Assembly (NCBI RefSeq): GCF_014892575.1
Contig: NZ_JADBGI010000018.1
Span: 57,370 to 121,369, forward strand
Source: Nocardiopsis coralli
GTDB taxonomy: Bacteria > Actinomycetota > Actinomycetes > Streptosporangiales > Streptosporangiaceae
Direction of reading: 5' to 3'
DNA length: 64,000 nucleotides
Below the pieces are notes generated by a model. It was not told the DNA's origin. It saw only the letters and a list, made by a program, of their open reading frames with translations, and searched no databases. Positions 1 through 7,544 of the stretch are shown in pieces (the first letter of the stretch is position 1; each line of letters opens with the position of its first letter). The position numbers and the translations under genes are program-made.

Positions 1-697
1 GGTTCTGCTGCGCCCACTCGGTGGTGGAGGCGAGGAGGTTGTCGACCACGTCGGGTGCCTCCTCGCTGGTGAAGACGTTGATGTCGAGCTCGCCGGAGCT
101 GATGACCTCCTCGTCGACGTAGGTGGCGGCGAAGGCGTCGACCGAACCGTCGGACAGGGCGGTGGCGGCCGAGGAGCCCTCCCCGACCGCGAGCTGCTGG
201 TAGTCCTCCTCGGCGGTGAGCCCGGCCTCGGTCGCCAGGAGCCACTCGGAGTAGACGACGTCGCCGCCACCCGGGGTGCTGATGCCGACGGTGCTGCCCT
301 CGAGGTCGGACAGGTCGGTGGCCGGGCTCCCCTCGGGGACGACCACGGAGAACGTGCTGCGCTGGTAGAGGCCGTAGAAGGCCTCCAGGTCGGCGCCGGC
401 CCCGCTCGCCTCGAGGTAGGCGTCGGGGGCCGTGGCGGCGAGCTGGGCCTGCCCGGACAGGGTGGCCTGGACGGCGCCGCCGGATCCGTCGGTGGCCTGG
501 AACTCGGCGTCGATGCCCTCGTCCTCGAAGTAGCCGTTCTCCTCGGCGACGTAGAGCGGATACCAGGCCAGGCAGCCGGCGAACGGGAGGGCGAAGGTCA
601 CCTGCCCGCCCTCACCCTGCTCACCGCTGGGGGAACCGCTGCAGCCGGTCGCGAGGAGGGCCGCGCAGGCGGCGACGGCGGTGAGTCTCTTCAACAT
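1..697 (-). CDS. ABC transporter substrate-binding lipoprotein (NMT1/SsuA type), C-terminus outside window
   Basis: Reads leftward from ATG at 697 (GGAAGGA just upstream) and is still open at base 1, so only about the first 232 residues are present. The N-terminus is a lipoprotein signal with lipobox LATGC, so it should be membrane-anchored outside the cell. The mature part carries the WYPLYVAEENGYFEDEGID block typical of the NMT1/THI5/SsuA-TauA periplasmic-binding family, which captures small organic solutes (pyrimidine precursors, sulfonates and similar) for an ABC importer. Ligand cannot be told from sequence. It is a close paralogue of the next gene upstream (818-1867), about two-thirds identical by eye, 120 bp apart on the same strand. 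Permease and ATPase genes presumably lie beyond base 1. Confidence 0.85.
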   Translation of the reverse strand, partial: MLKRLTAVAACAALLATGCSGSPSGEQGEGGQVTFALPFAGCLAWYPLYVAEENGYFEDEGIDAEFQATDGSGGAVQATLSGQAQLAATAPDAYLEASGAGADLEAFYGLYQRSTFSVVVPEGSPATDLSDLEGSTVGISTPGGGDVVYSEWLLATEAGLTAEEDYQQLAVGEGSSAATALSDGSVDAFAATYVDEEVISSGELDINVFTSEEAPDVVDNLLASTTEWAQQN

Positions 698-817
698 CGG
701 AGGTCCTTCCCTCAGGGGGTGGTTGATTCTCAGTAGTAGGAATATGAGAGCCAAGGCAAAAGGGCGGACGTCCCCCCGGAACGCCCTCCAGGGGCCGCGG
801 GCGCGCCCACGGCAGGG

Positions 818-1867
818 TCAGGAGCCGTCGGTGTTCCAGGCCCCGACGTGGTCGTTGTGCACGTCCTGGGCGCCCTCGGCCGACTCGACCAGCCCGAGTT
901 CGGCGAGCTCCTCGGCGTAGACGGTGAAGGCGTCGGTGTCGATGTGGCCGTACTGGCCGTCGGCCGACTCGGGCAGTTCCAGCAGTCCGCTGACCCGGCC
1001 GTGGATGGTCTCGGCGAACGCTCGGTCCTGGACCTCCTCGGGGGCGTGCCGGCCGCAGAGGTCGACCACGCCCTCGGCGTTCTCCATGCCCCACTCGGTG
1101 GCGCGGGCCAGGGCACGGCCGACCGAGTCGACGGTGTCCCCGTTCTCGGCGACCCAGGTGTCGTCGGCGACCAGGAGGTTTCCGACCACGTCGGGGGTGT
1201 CCTCGCCGGCGACCACGTCCATGTCGAGCTCCCCCTCGCGGATGACCTCCTCGTGGAAGAAGGCGGCCGAGTGGGCGTCGATGGAGCCGTCGCTCAGGGC
1301 GGTGGCGGCCGAGGAGCCGTTGCCGACGGCGAGCTGTTCGTAGTCCTCGCCCGCTTCGAGGCCGGCCTGCGAGGCCAGGAGCCATTCGGAGTACACGACG
1401 TCGCCGCCGCCGGGGTTGCTGATGCCGACGGTGTGCCCGGCCACGTCGGAGAGCTCCTCGATGCCCGAGCCCTGCGGGGCGATGAGCTGGAAACTGCTGC
1501 GCTGGTAGAGGGCGTAGAAGGCCTGGATGTCTGCGCCGGAGGCCGCGGACGACAGGTAGGCGTCGGGGGCGGTCGAGGCCAGTTGAGCCTGGCCGGACAG
1601 AACGGCCTGCACAGCGCCGCCGGAGCTGTCGGTGCCCTGGAGCTGGGCGTCGATGCCCTCGTCCTCGAAATAGCCGTTCTCGTCGGCGACGTAGAGCGGA
1701 TACCAGGACAGGCAGCTGTCGAAGGGCGTCGTGATGGTGACCTCCCCGGCGTCGGGGGCACTGCCCGGGGTGGCGCACCCGGCGGCCGCCAGCGCGGTGG
1801 CCGCGGCGACGGCGGCCATGCCCCGGACGCGGGTGGGGTGGCGGGTGGGGGTGGGCTGGGACTGCAT
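818..1867 (-). CDS. ABC transporter substrate-binding lipoprotein (NMT1/SsuA type), tandem paralogue
   Basis: A 349-residue protein from ATG at 1867 with GAAAGGAA 6-7 bases upstream; a longer frame to 1894 lacks a better site. Signal peptide with lipobox LAAAGC, then the NMT1/SsuA-type binding-protein fold (WYPLYVADENGYFEDEGID near residue 65, GISNPGGGDVVYSEW near 155). Predicted to be lipid-anchored outside the membrane and to feed an ABC importer for a small organic solute such as a thiamine-pyrimidine, sulfonate or nitrile-type compound. It is the first gene of a leftward unit whose second gene (1-697) is a duplicate. Divergent from the MarR regulator at 2090; the shared intergenic region contains a palindrome that may control it. 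Confidence 0.85.
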   Translation of the reverse strand: MQSQPTPTRHPTRVRGMAAVAAATALAAAGCATPGSAPDAGEVTITTPFDSCLSWYPLYVADENGYFEDEGIDAQLQGTDSSGGAVQAVLSGQAQLASTAPDAYLSSAASGADIQAFYALYQRSSFQLIAPQGSGIEELSDVAGHTVGISNPGGGDVVYSEWLLASQAGLEAGEDYEQLAVGNGSSAATALSDGSIDAHSAAFFHEEVIREGELDMDVVAGEDTPDVVGNLLVADDTWVAENGDTVDSVGRALARATEWGMENAEGVVDLCGRHAPEEVQDRAFAETIHGRVSGLLELPESADGQYGHIDTDAFTVYAEELAELGLVESAEGAQDVHNDHVGAWNTDGS

Positions 1868-2011
1868 GGGGGTTCCTTTCGCTCCGCGGCGCACGGGGGC
1901 GGGTGCGCGTGATCCACGGACCGGGGCTCACGCGGGGCGGGGATCAGGTTCGTGCCCGGATATTCACGCCGCTGCGGGGGAATGTGCCAGCTCTGTAAAT
2001 TTTGGGGATAA

Positions 2012-2035
2012 GTATCTTAGTACTGGGAGAGATAC
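2012..2035. promoter_or_regulatory. Putative MarR operator (inverted repeat)
   Basis: GTATCT at 2012-2017 and AGATAC at 2030-2035 are perfect inverted arms 12 bp apart, with a second small palindrome AGTACT at 2019-2024 inside. The stretch is unusually AT-rich for this genome and lies between the binding-protein gene (start 1867) and the MarR gene (start 2090), where an autoregulatory MarR dimer site would be expected. Assignment to the neighbouring MarR is inference. Confidence 0.45.
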
Positions 2036-2089
2036 AGTAATGGGCAGGACGCGGCTCGACAAGGGTCGTCACGTGCCGAAGGGAAACGC

Positions 2090-2656
2090 ATGGACGGTGC
2101 ACCGGAGCAGGACGGCCGCGACGAGGTCGACGAGATCATCGGCCAGTGGCGGGATCAGCGCCCCGATCTGCCCGCCGGGGTGCTCGGCGTCTTCGGACGG
2201 ATCGCGCGCCTGAACGCGGCTCAGCGAGAGATCCTGAAGGGGGTGCACGACCGGCACGAACTCGCCCTGGGCTCCTTCGACGCACTGGCGAACCTGCGCC
2301 GCTCCGGGCTCCCGCACCGCAAGACCGCGGGTGAGCTGGCGGCCTCGTCACTGCTGACCAGCGGGGGCATCACGTTCCGCCTCGACCGCATGGAGGCGGA
2401 CGGGCTCGTGCGGCGTGTGCGCTCGGAGGAGGACCGCCGGGTCGTGCACGCCGAGCTCACCCCACTCGGCCTGGAACGCATCGACCGGGCCTTCACCGAT
2501 CACCTGCTGACGGAGGAGGAGATGCTCGCCGGGCTCACCCCCGAGGAGGTCGACCTGCTCGCGGCGCTGCTGCGCAAGCTCGGCCGGTCGCTGGCCGAAC
2601 ACCGCGCGGCGCCGCCGGCCGCGGGCGTCCCGGCGGCGCGCACGTCCCCCGCGTAG
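2090..2656 (+). CDS. MarR family transcriptional regulator
   Basis: 188 residues; ATG at 2090 follows GAAGGGAAACGC. Middle of the protein (about residues 60-130) is a winged helix-turn-helix with the MarR hallmarks: helix pair TAGELAASSLLTSGGITFRL, then the wing containing SEEDRR and the LTPLG segment, flanked by dimerisation helices. MarR proteins are small-molecule-responsive repressors that usually control the neighbouring transporter or enzyme and themselves. It is divergent from the tandem binding-protein genes, and a palindrome at 2012-2035 sits in the shared upstream region, so the natural target is that transporter. The inducing ligand cannot be inferred. Confidence 0.88.
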   Translation: MDGAPEQDGRDEVDEIIGQWRDQRPDLPAGVLGVFGRIARLNAAQREILKGVHDRHELALGSFDALANLRRSGLPHRKTAGELAASSLLTSGGITFRLDRMEADGLVRRVRSEEDRRVVHAELTPLGLERIDRAFTDHLLTEEEMLAGLTPEEVDLLAALLRKLGRSLAEHRAAPPAAGVPAARTSPA

Positions 2657-2764
2657 GGTCCCGGGCTCCGGGCTCCCCGCCGCCCCGGCAGGTCGCACCG
2701 ACACCCCTGGTTGCGCTCAGTAGCATCACAGGTGCCCAGAGCAAGGAACCAGGGGAGTGACCAC

Positions 2765-3223
2765 ATGAAGCCGCCCGTCGAACCGCACCACATGCCCGCC
2801 CGGATCGCCACCGGGGCCTTCATCCTCAGCTCGGGACTGGACAAGCGCGGGGCCGACGAGGAGACCGCGCAGGGGCTGCACGGGATGGCCGCCGGCGCGT
2901 ACCCGTTCCTGAACAAGATCGAGCCTCTGCCCTTCGCCAAGCTCGTGTCGGCGTCGGAGATCGCCCTGGGGACCGCGCTCCTGCTGCCGATCGTGCCCAC
3001 GAAGGTCGCCGCCGCCGGGCTGACCGCGTTCGGCGCCGCGTTCCTGGGCCTCTACCTGCGCACCCCGGGGATGCGGCGCCCCAACAGCCTCCGCCCCACC
3101 GACGAGGGGCTGGCGATCGCCAAGGACGTGTGGATGTTCGGCGCGGGCCTGTCCCTGCTGCTCGACCCGGGGCGCGAGCGCGGTGAGGCGCGTCCGTGCT
3201 CCTGGCGCGGTTCGAAGCGCTGA
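2765..3223 (+). CDS. DoxX-like small membrane protein
   Basis: 152 residues starting at ATG 2765 behind CCAGGGGAGTG; an in-frame start at 2711 lacks a ribosome site. The sequence has hydrophobic stretches around residues 60-80 (LVSASEIALGTALLLPIVPT), 83-98 and 115-130, fitting the short multi-helix DoxX/SURF4-like fold, together with an RIATGAFILSSGLDK N-terminus common in these proteins. Function is not established for this branch; DoxX proteins have been linked to redox or osmotic stress complexes. Free-standing gene between the MarR regulator and an amine oxidase, with no obvious operon partner. Confidence 0.6.
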   Translation: MKPPVEPHHMPARIATGAFILSSGLDKRGADEETAQGLHGMAAGAYPFLNKIEPLPFAKLVSASEIALGTALLLPIVPTKVAAAGLTAFGAAFLGLYLRTPGMRRPNSLRPTDEGLAIAKDVWMFGAGLSLLLDPGRERGEARPCSWRGSKR

Positions 3224-3382
3224 CCCCGTGGGGGCCGAACGGTCCCCGCACACACGCGCCGGGCACGGTCCCACGACGAGGGCGTCCGGCGTCCCCCTGT
3301 CTCCTCCGGCGGGCCGTCCCTGCGACGATGGGGCGGCCCGCCGCGCTGCGCGGGACGCGCACACTCGGGGAAGGGGACGGTC

Positions 3383-4549
3383 GTGGCGGAGACGGTGCAC
3401 ACCGACACGGTGGTGGTCGGGCTCGGGGCCATGGGGTCCCAGGCGTTGTGGCAGCTCGCGCGGCGGGGTGTCCCGGCCGTCGGGGTGGAACAGTTCGCGC
3501 CCGGCCACGACCGGGGGTCCAGCCACGGGGAGTCGCGCATCATCCGCACCGCCTACGTGGAGGGCGCGGAGTACGTGCCGTTCGTACGTGCGGCCTGGGA
3601 ACACTGGGCCGACCTGGAACGGGCCTCGGGGCAGGACCTGTTGCTGCGCACCGGAACGCTCATGGCGGGCGCCCCCGGGTCGGGCGCCGTCACCGGTGCG
3701 CTCACCGCGGCCGCACACCACGGGTTGGCACACGAGCACCTCTCCCCCGAGCAGGCGCGCGCACGCTTTCCCCATCACCGCTTCGCGGCGGGTGAGGAGG
3801 CGGTCGTCGAGGAGGAGGGCGGGGTCCTGCTCCCTGAGGCCGCCATCGGGACCGCGGTGCGGCTCGCGCGTGAGGCAGGGGCGCGGGTGCTGACCGAGGC
3901 GCCGGTGACTCGGGTCGTGCCCGACGCCGAGCGGCCGTCGGTGTGGGTGGGCGGTACCGAGATCCGGGCCCGGAGGGTCGTGGTGACCGCGGGCTCGTGG
4001 CTGCCGCGGGCCCTGCCGGGCCTTCCCGACCTCGGCATCAGGGTGGAACGCCGGGTGTTGGGCTGGTTCCCGGTCACCGGTGACCCCGCAGCGCACTCCG
4101 GTGGACCGGTCTTCGCCCGCGACGAGGCCGACGGGACGCTCTGGTACGGGTTCCCGAGCCTGGACGGGCGGACCGTGAAGATCGGCGTGCACGCGGAGGC
4201 CCCGGGTTCCCGGTTCGCGGGGGCCCAGTGGGGTGAACCCGTGGACCCCGACGAGGGCCCGCGCGCGCCCGACGCCGAGGACGCGGCCCGCCTGGGCCGG
4301 TTGGCGGAGCGGTTGGCCGGTGTCGGGACGGAGCCCGAGCGCATGGCGGCGTGCATGTACACGATGACGCCGGACGAGCACTTCCTCATCGGGCACCGGC
4401 GCGAGCTGCCGGGCCTGGTGCTGGCGGGCGGGTTCTCCGGCCACGGGTTCAAGTTCGCCTCGGCGGTGGGTGCGGCCCTGGCGGACCTGGCCCAGCACGG
4501 CCGCACCGACCTGCCGATCGCGATGTTCGACCCGCACCGCTGGGACTGA
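3383..4549 (+). CDS. FAD-dependent N-methyl amino acid oxidase (monomeric sarcosine oxidase / N-methyltryptophan oxidase family)
   Basis: 388 residues from GTG 3383, preceded by GGGGAAGGGGA. N-terminal Rossmann motif GLGAMG (residues 13-18) binds the FAD ADP moiety; GSSHGESRIIR (about 46-56) is the family signature; Cys324 in the segment CMYTMTPDEHF is the residue that forms the covalent 8-alpha-S-cysteinyl flavin link in monomeric sarcosine oxidases; GGFSGHGFKFAS follows near the C-terminus. Expected reaction: oxidative demethylation of sarcosine or another N-methyl or secondary amino acid giving H2O2. Length matches the family. Cytosolic. It converges on a second, unrelated FAD amino acid dehydrogenase (4746-6014) across a strong hairpin at 4625-4649. 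Exact substrate unknown. Confidence 0.85.
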   Translation: MAETVHTDTVVVGLGAMGSQALWQLARRGVPAVGVEQFAPGHDRGSSHGESRIIRTAYVEGAEYVPFVRAAWEHWADLERASGQDLLLRTGTLMAGAPGSGAVTGALTAAAHHGLAHEHLSPEQARARFPHHRFAAGEEAVVEEEGGVLLPEAAIGTAVRLAREAGARVLTEAPVTRVVPDAERPSVWVGGTEIRARRVVVTAGSWLPRALPGLPDLGIRVERRVLGWFPVTGDPAAHSGGPVFARDEADGTLWYGFPSLDGRTVKIGVHAEAPGSRFAGAQWGEPVDPDEGPRAPDAEDAARLGRLAERLAGVGTEPERMAACMYTMTPDEHFLIGHRRELPGLVLAGGFSGHGFKFASAVGAALADLAQHGRTDLPIAMFDPHRWD

Positions 4550-4624
4550 CCGCGGAACACACGGTGCCGAGGCCCGGAACGGTGGTGCCTCCGGGCACAG
4601 CACGCACGGCCGGAGCGGGCACGG

Positions 4625-4649
4625 GCGCGCCGGGGCGTCCCCGGCGCGC
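4625..4649. terminator. Hairpin between convergent genes
   Basis: GCGCGCCGGGG (4625-4635) pairs perfectly with CCCCGGCGCGC (4639-4649) across a CGT triloop, an 11-bp GC stem between the stops of the convergent genes at 4549 and 4746. No T-run, as is usual for actinomycete terminators. Probably works in both directions. Confidence 0.55.
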
Positions 4650-4745
4650 TTCGCGCGCCCGGCAGAGCGCTCCTCCGCCTCCACCGCACCCTCGGGCACA
4701 TCGTTGCTCGGGGCTCGGCGCAGGGCATGCCCTCGGGGTCCGGCG

Positions 4746-6014
4746 TCAGCGGCACAGGCCGAAGCGGTCGGCGCGGAAGGGCTCCAGGACCTCGGGGCGG
4801 GTCCCCTCCACCATGAACCGGGCCAGCGCCTCCGCGGCCGGGCCGGACAGCGTCATCCCCAGCATCGAGTACGCGGTCGCGACGTAGGCGTTGGTGTGCC
4901 CCGGCAGCCGGTCGACGATCGGCAGCCCGTCGGGGGCCAGAGGCCGCTCGCCGGTCCAGGGGTGGCGCCGGTCCGCCCAGTCCACGCCGCGGAGCATGGG
5001 TTCGGCCGAGCGGGCCACCGCCGAGATCCGGGACGGTTCGGGCACCCGTCCGTGCAGCCCGAAGTCCATCCCTCCTGAGATGCGCAACCGCTCCCCCATC
5101 GGCGCGCACGCAACGTGGGCGTCCAGCAGGAGCGTGGAGTGGGTCGGCAGCGGGTGCGCGGGCACGTCGAAGCTGTACCCGCGCCCGCCCTCGACCGGCA
5201 GCCGGTGCCCCATGACCTGTGTGAGCGCCGACGCCCCCGCACCGGTCGCGATGACGACCGCACCGGCGTTCCGGGTCCCCTCGGTGGTGCGCACCGCCGA
5301 GACCACGCCGTCGCGGGCGTGCACGCCGAGCACCGCCTCACCCTCGTTCACCTCGACCCCGCCGGCGCGCAGGTGGGCGGTCAGCCCGCGCACCACACTG
5401 GCCGGTTCGGTCTGCACGTGTTCGTCGAGCACCGCGCCGCACGTGACCCGTTCGGACAGCGCGGGTTCGGTCTCCCGGAGCTCGTCCCCTCCGGTCGGTG
5501 CGTCGGGGAGGGGAAAGCCGGCGCGGCGCAGGGGTTCCAGCGCGGCGAGGTAACCCTCCACGTGTGCGGGGTCCTCCGCCACGGCCAGGAACCGGGTCCG
5601 CCTGCTGGTGAACTCCACCCCGTCCTGGGCGAGCTGTTCCACGAGGGGGAAGGTTCGCCGCCCCAGCGCCGCCAGCGCCTCGGCGCCGCGTGTGTACCGG
5701 GCGGGGGTGCAGTTGCGCAGGAAACGCAGGAACCACGGGGTCAGCAGCGGAACGCTCGCCGGCGCCAGGTGCAGCGGGGAGTCGGGGCGGGTGAACCCGG
5801 TGAGCCCGTCGGCGACCAGCCCCGGTTCCGGCAGGGGCCCGGTCTGGGCGGGGTTGATCCACCCGGCGTTGCCGTGCGAGGCGCCCGCGCCGGGGCGGCG
5901 GGAGTCGCACACCACCACGTCGATGCCGCGTCTGTGCAGCTGGTGGGCGACGGTGAGGCCGGCGATGCCGGCCCCGACGACCAGCACCGGGCGGTTGGCA
6001 CGTGTGTCTTCCAT
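4746..6014 (-). CDS. FAD-dependent amino acid dehydrogenase (DadA/glycine oxidase-like)
   Basis: 422 residues from ATG 6014. N-terminal dinucleotide-binding motif VVGAGIAGL (about residues 12-20); the GNAGWINPAQTGPLPEPG block is characteristic of DadA-type D-amino acid dehydrogenases; C-terminal GERPLAPDGLPIVDRL and YVATAYSMLGMTLSGPAAE complete the FAD site. DadA-type enzymes oxidise D-amino acids to 2-oxo acids and pass electrons to the respiratory chain or an acceptor. Substrate here cannot be fixed; hydroxyproline-betaine-type relatives share this architecture. Monocistronic, and divergent from the SDR gene at 6147 with about 130 bp between the starts. Confidence 0.82.
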   Translation of the reverse strand: MEDTRANRPVLVVGAGIAGLTVAHQLHRRGIDVVVCDSRRPGAGASHGNAGWINPAQTGPLPEPGLVADGLTGFTRPDSPLHLAPASVPLLTPWFLRFLRNCTPARYTRGAEALAALGRRTFPLVEQLAQDGVEFTSRRTRFLAVAEDPAHVEGYLAALEPLRRAGFPLPDAPTGGDELRETEPALSERVTCGAVLDEHVQTEPASVVRGLTAHLRAGGVEVNEGEAVLGVHARDGVVSAVRTTEGTRNAGAVVIATGAGASALTQVMGHRLPVEGGRGYSFDVPAHPLPTHSTLLLDAHVACAPMGERLRISGGMDFGLHGRVPEPSRISAVARSAEPMLRGVDWADRRHPWTGERPLAPDGLPIVDRLPGHTNAYVATAYSMLGMTLSGPAAEALARFMVEGTRPEVLEPFRADRFGLCR

Positions 6015-6146
6015 CGCGGGTCCTCTCGGTCGGGGGCGGGGCGTACTGCCTCCCCGTGCAGGGGCACGGGGAAACGGCGCGTGCGATCATGTGCGCGGTG
6101 CCGGCGCGAGCACCCCTCCCCTGTCGTCTGCGTCGGAAGGATCCTT

Positions 6147-6950
6147 ATGCCCCAGTCCACGTCCCGTACCGCCCTGGTCACCGGCGCCTCCTCCGGGATC
6201 GGTCGCGCGGTCGCCGCCGCCCTCGTCGAGCGCGGGTACCGGGTCGTCGGTACGAGCCGCAAGCCCGAGGTGGTGAGCGATCCGGTCCCGGGGGTCGAGT
6301 ACGTGGCCCTGGACCTGGCCGACGACGCCTCGGTGGAGGCCTGCGCCGCACGGGTGGGCGCCGTCGACGTGCTGGTCAACAACGCCGGGGAGAGCCAGAG
6401 CGGCCCGTTCGAGGAGCTTCCGGGCGCGGCGCTGGAACGCCTGTTCCGCATCAACGTGTTCGGGGCCGTGCGGCTCACGCAGCTCGTGCTCCCGGGGATG
6501 CGCGAGCGCGGGTACGGGCGGGTGGTCATGGTCGGCTCGATGCTGGCCAGTTTCCCGCTGGCCTACCGTTCCTCCTACGTGGCGTCCAAGGCCGCGGTCA
6601 AGGGGTTCGCGGACGCCCTGCGCCGGGAGGTGGAGCCCTACGGCGTCGGGGTCAGCACGGTCGAACCCGGGTCGATCAACACCGGGATCAGCGAACGGCG
6701 CACCCAGTACCTGCGGGAGGACTCCCCGTTCGGCGGCGAGTACAGGACCATGCTGAGCGCGCTCAACGCCAACGAGGCGAAGGGCATCACCGCCGAACGT
6801 GTGGCGGGCACGGTGGTGCGCGCGGTCGAGGCCCCGTCTCCGCGCCCGTTGTACGCGGTGGGCAGCAACGCACCGGTGGTGTTCGCCCTCAAGCGGCTGT
6901 TCCCCCGTTCGCTGATGCTGCGGATCGTGGCGCGCAAGCACGGGCTGTGA
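6147..6950 (+). CDS. SDR family NAD(P)-dependent oxidoreductase
   Basis: 267 residues; ATG 6147 follows GGAAGGATCC. Classical short-chain dehydrogenase: cofactor motif TGASSGIG (12-19), NNAG (78-81), catalytic Ser131, Tyr144 and Lys148 (YVASK). No acidic residue directly after the second strand but TSRK (37-40), which suggests NADP(H). Size and motifs match classical SDRs that reduce or oxidise a carbonyl/alcohol pair, but the substrate is open. Divergent from the DadA-like gene and followed by a VOC gene 90 bp downstream, with which it may be co-transcribed. Confidence 0.87.
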   Translation: MPQSTSRTALVTGASSGIGRAVAAALVERGYRVVGTSRKPEVVSDPVPGVEYVALDLADDASVEACAARVGAVDVLVNNAGESQSGPFEELPGAALERLFRINVFGAVRLTQLVLPGMRERGYGRVVMVGSMLASFPLAYRSSYVASKAAVKGFADALRREVEPYGVGVSTVEPGSINTGISERRTQYLREDSPFGGEYRTMLSALNANEAKGITAERVAGTVVRAVEAPSPRPLYAVGSNAPVVFALKRLFPRSLMLRIVARKHGL

Positions 6951-7040
6951 GTCGGCCCCGGCCGGGGTGGCTCACCGGGGAACGCGGCCCACGCGGGTGA
7001 GGATGAGAGGCCGTCGACCGATCCGAGCCTTGGAGGCCCC

Positions 7041-7496
7041 ATGAGGCAGCAGGTCCACTTCGTGACGCTCTCGACCGCGGACCTGGACGCCGCGCGACGT
7101 TTCTACCGGGACGGCCTGGGGTGGGAACCGCTGGCCGACGTTCCGGGCGAGATCCTGTTCTTCCAGGTCGGGCCGGGTGTGGTGCTCGGGCTGTTCGACT
7201 CGGTCAAGTTCGGGCGCGACCTGTCGGGCTCGGACGCCGCCGCCTCGGGCCCGGCGCTGTCGCAGACCCCGGTGTCGGGGGTGACCCTGGCGCACAACGT
7301 CGAGGGGCCCGAGGAGGTCGCCTGGACGGTGGAGGCCATGGTGCAGGCCGGCGGCAGGGTGCTGCGGGCCCCGGAGCACGGCGAGTTCGGCGGGGTGCAC
7401 CACGCGTTCGTGGAGGACCCCAACGGGGTGATCTGGGAGGTCGCGCACAACCCGGGCTGGCACGTGGACCAGACGGGGAACGTGGTGCTGGGCTGA
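7041..7496 (+). CDS. VOC (glyoxalase/bleomycin-resistance/dioxygenase) family protein
   Basis: 151 residues; ATG 7041 behind CTTGGAGG. One vicinal-oxygen-chelate module pair: HFVTLSTADLDAARRFYRDGLGWEP at the N-terminus and VEDPNGVIWEVAHNPGW at the C-terminus, the two betaalphabetabetabeta repeats. Metal-ligand positions His6, and Glu near residue 140 (IWEV), fit the superfamily. Members include glyoxalases, antibiotic-binding proteins and dioxygenases; nothing nearby tells which applies. Possible second gene of an SDR-VOC transcript. Confidence 0.8.
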   Translation: MRQQVHFVTLSTADLDAARRFYRDGLGWEPLADVPGEILFFQVGPGVVLGLFDSVKFGRDLSGSDAAASGPALSQTPVSGVTLAHNVEGPEEVAWTVEAMVQAGGRVLRAPEHGEFGGVHHAFVEDPNGVIWEVAHNPGWHVDQTGNVVLG

Positions 7497-7504
7497 GCCG
7501 CGTC

Positions 7505-7544
7505 CCGGGCACCGGGCACCGGGCACCGGGCACCGGGCACCGGG
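7505..7544. repeat. Heptanucleotide tandem repeat (CCGGGCA, 5.7 copies)
   Basis: Five perfect copies of CCGGGCA (7505-7539) plus CCGGG, lying exactly between the stop of the VOC gene (7496) and the stop codon of the convergent propeller gene (7545-7547). A simple-sequence tract of this sort is prone to slippage, but it is outside both reading frames. Confidence 0.9.

Noticed and set aside
2726..4699. Long antisense ORF of 657 residues
   Set aside because: Arg/Pro/Gly-rich shadow of the sarcosine oxidase-type and DoxX-like genes, typical of high-GC DNA.
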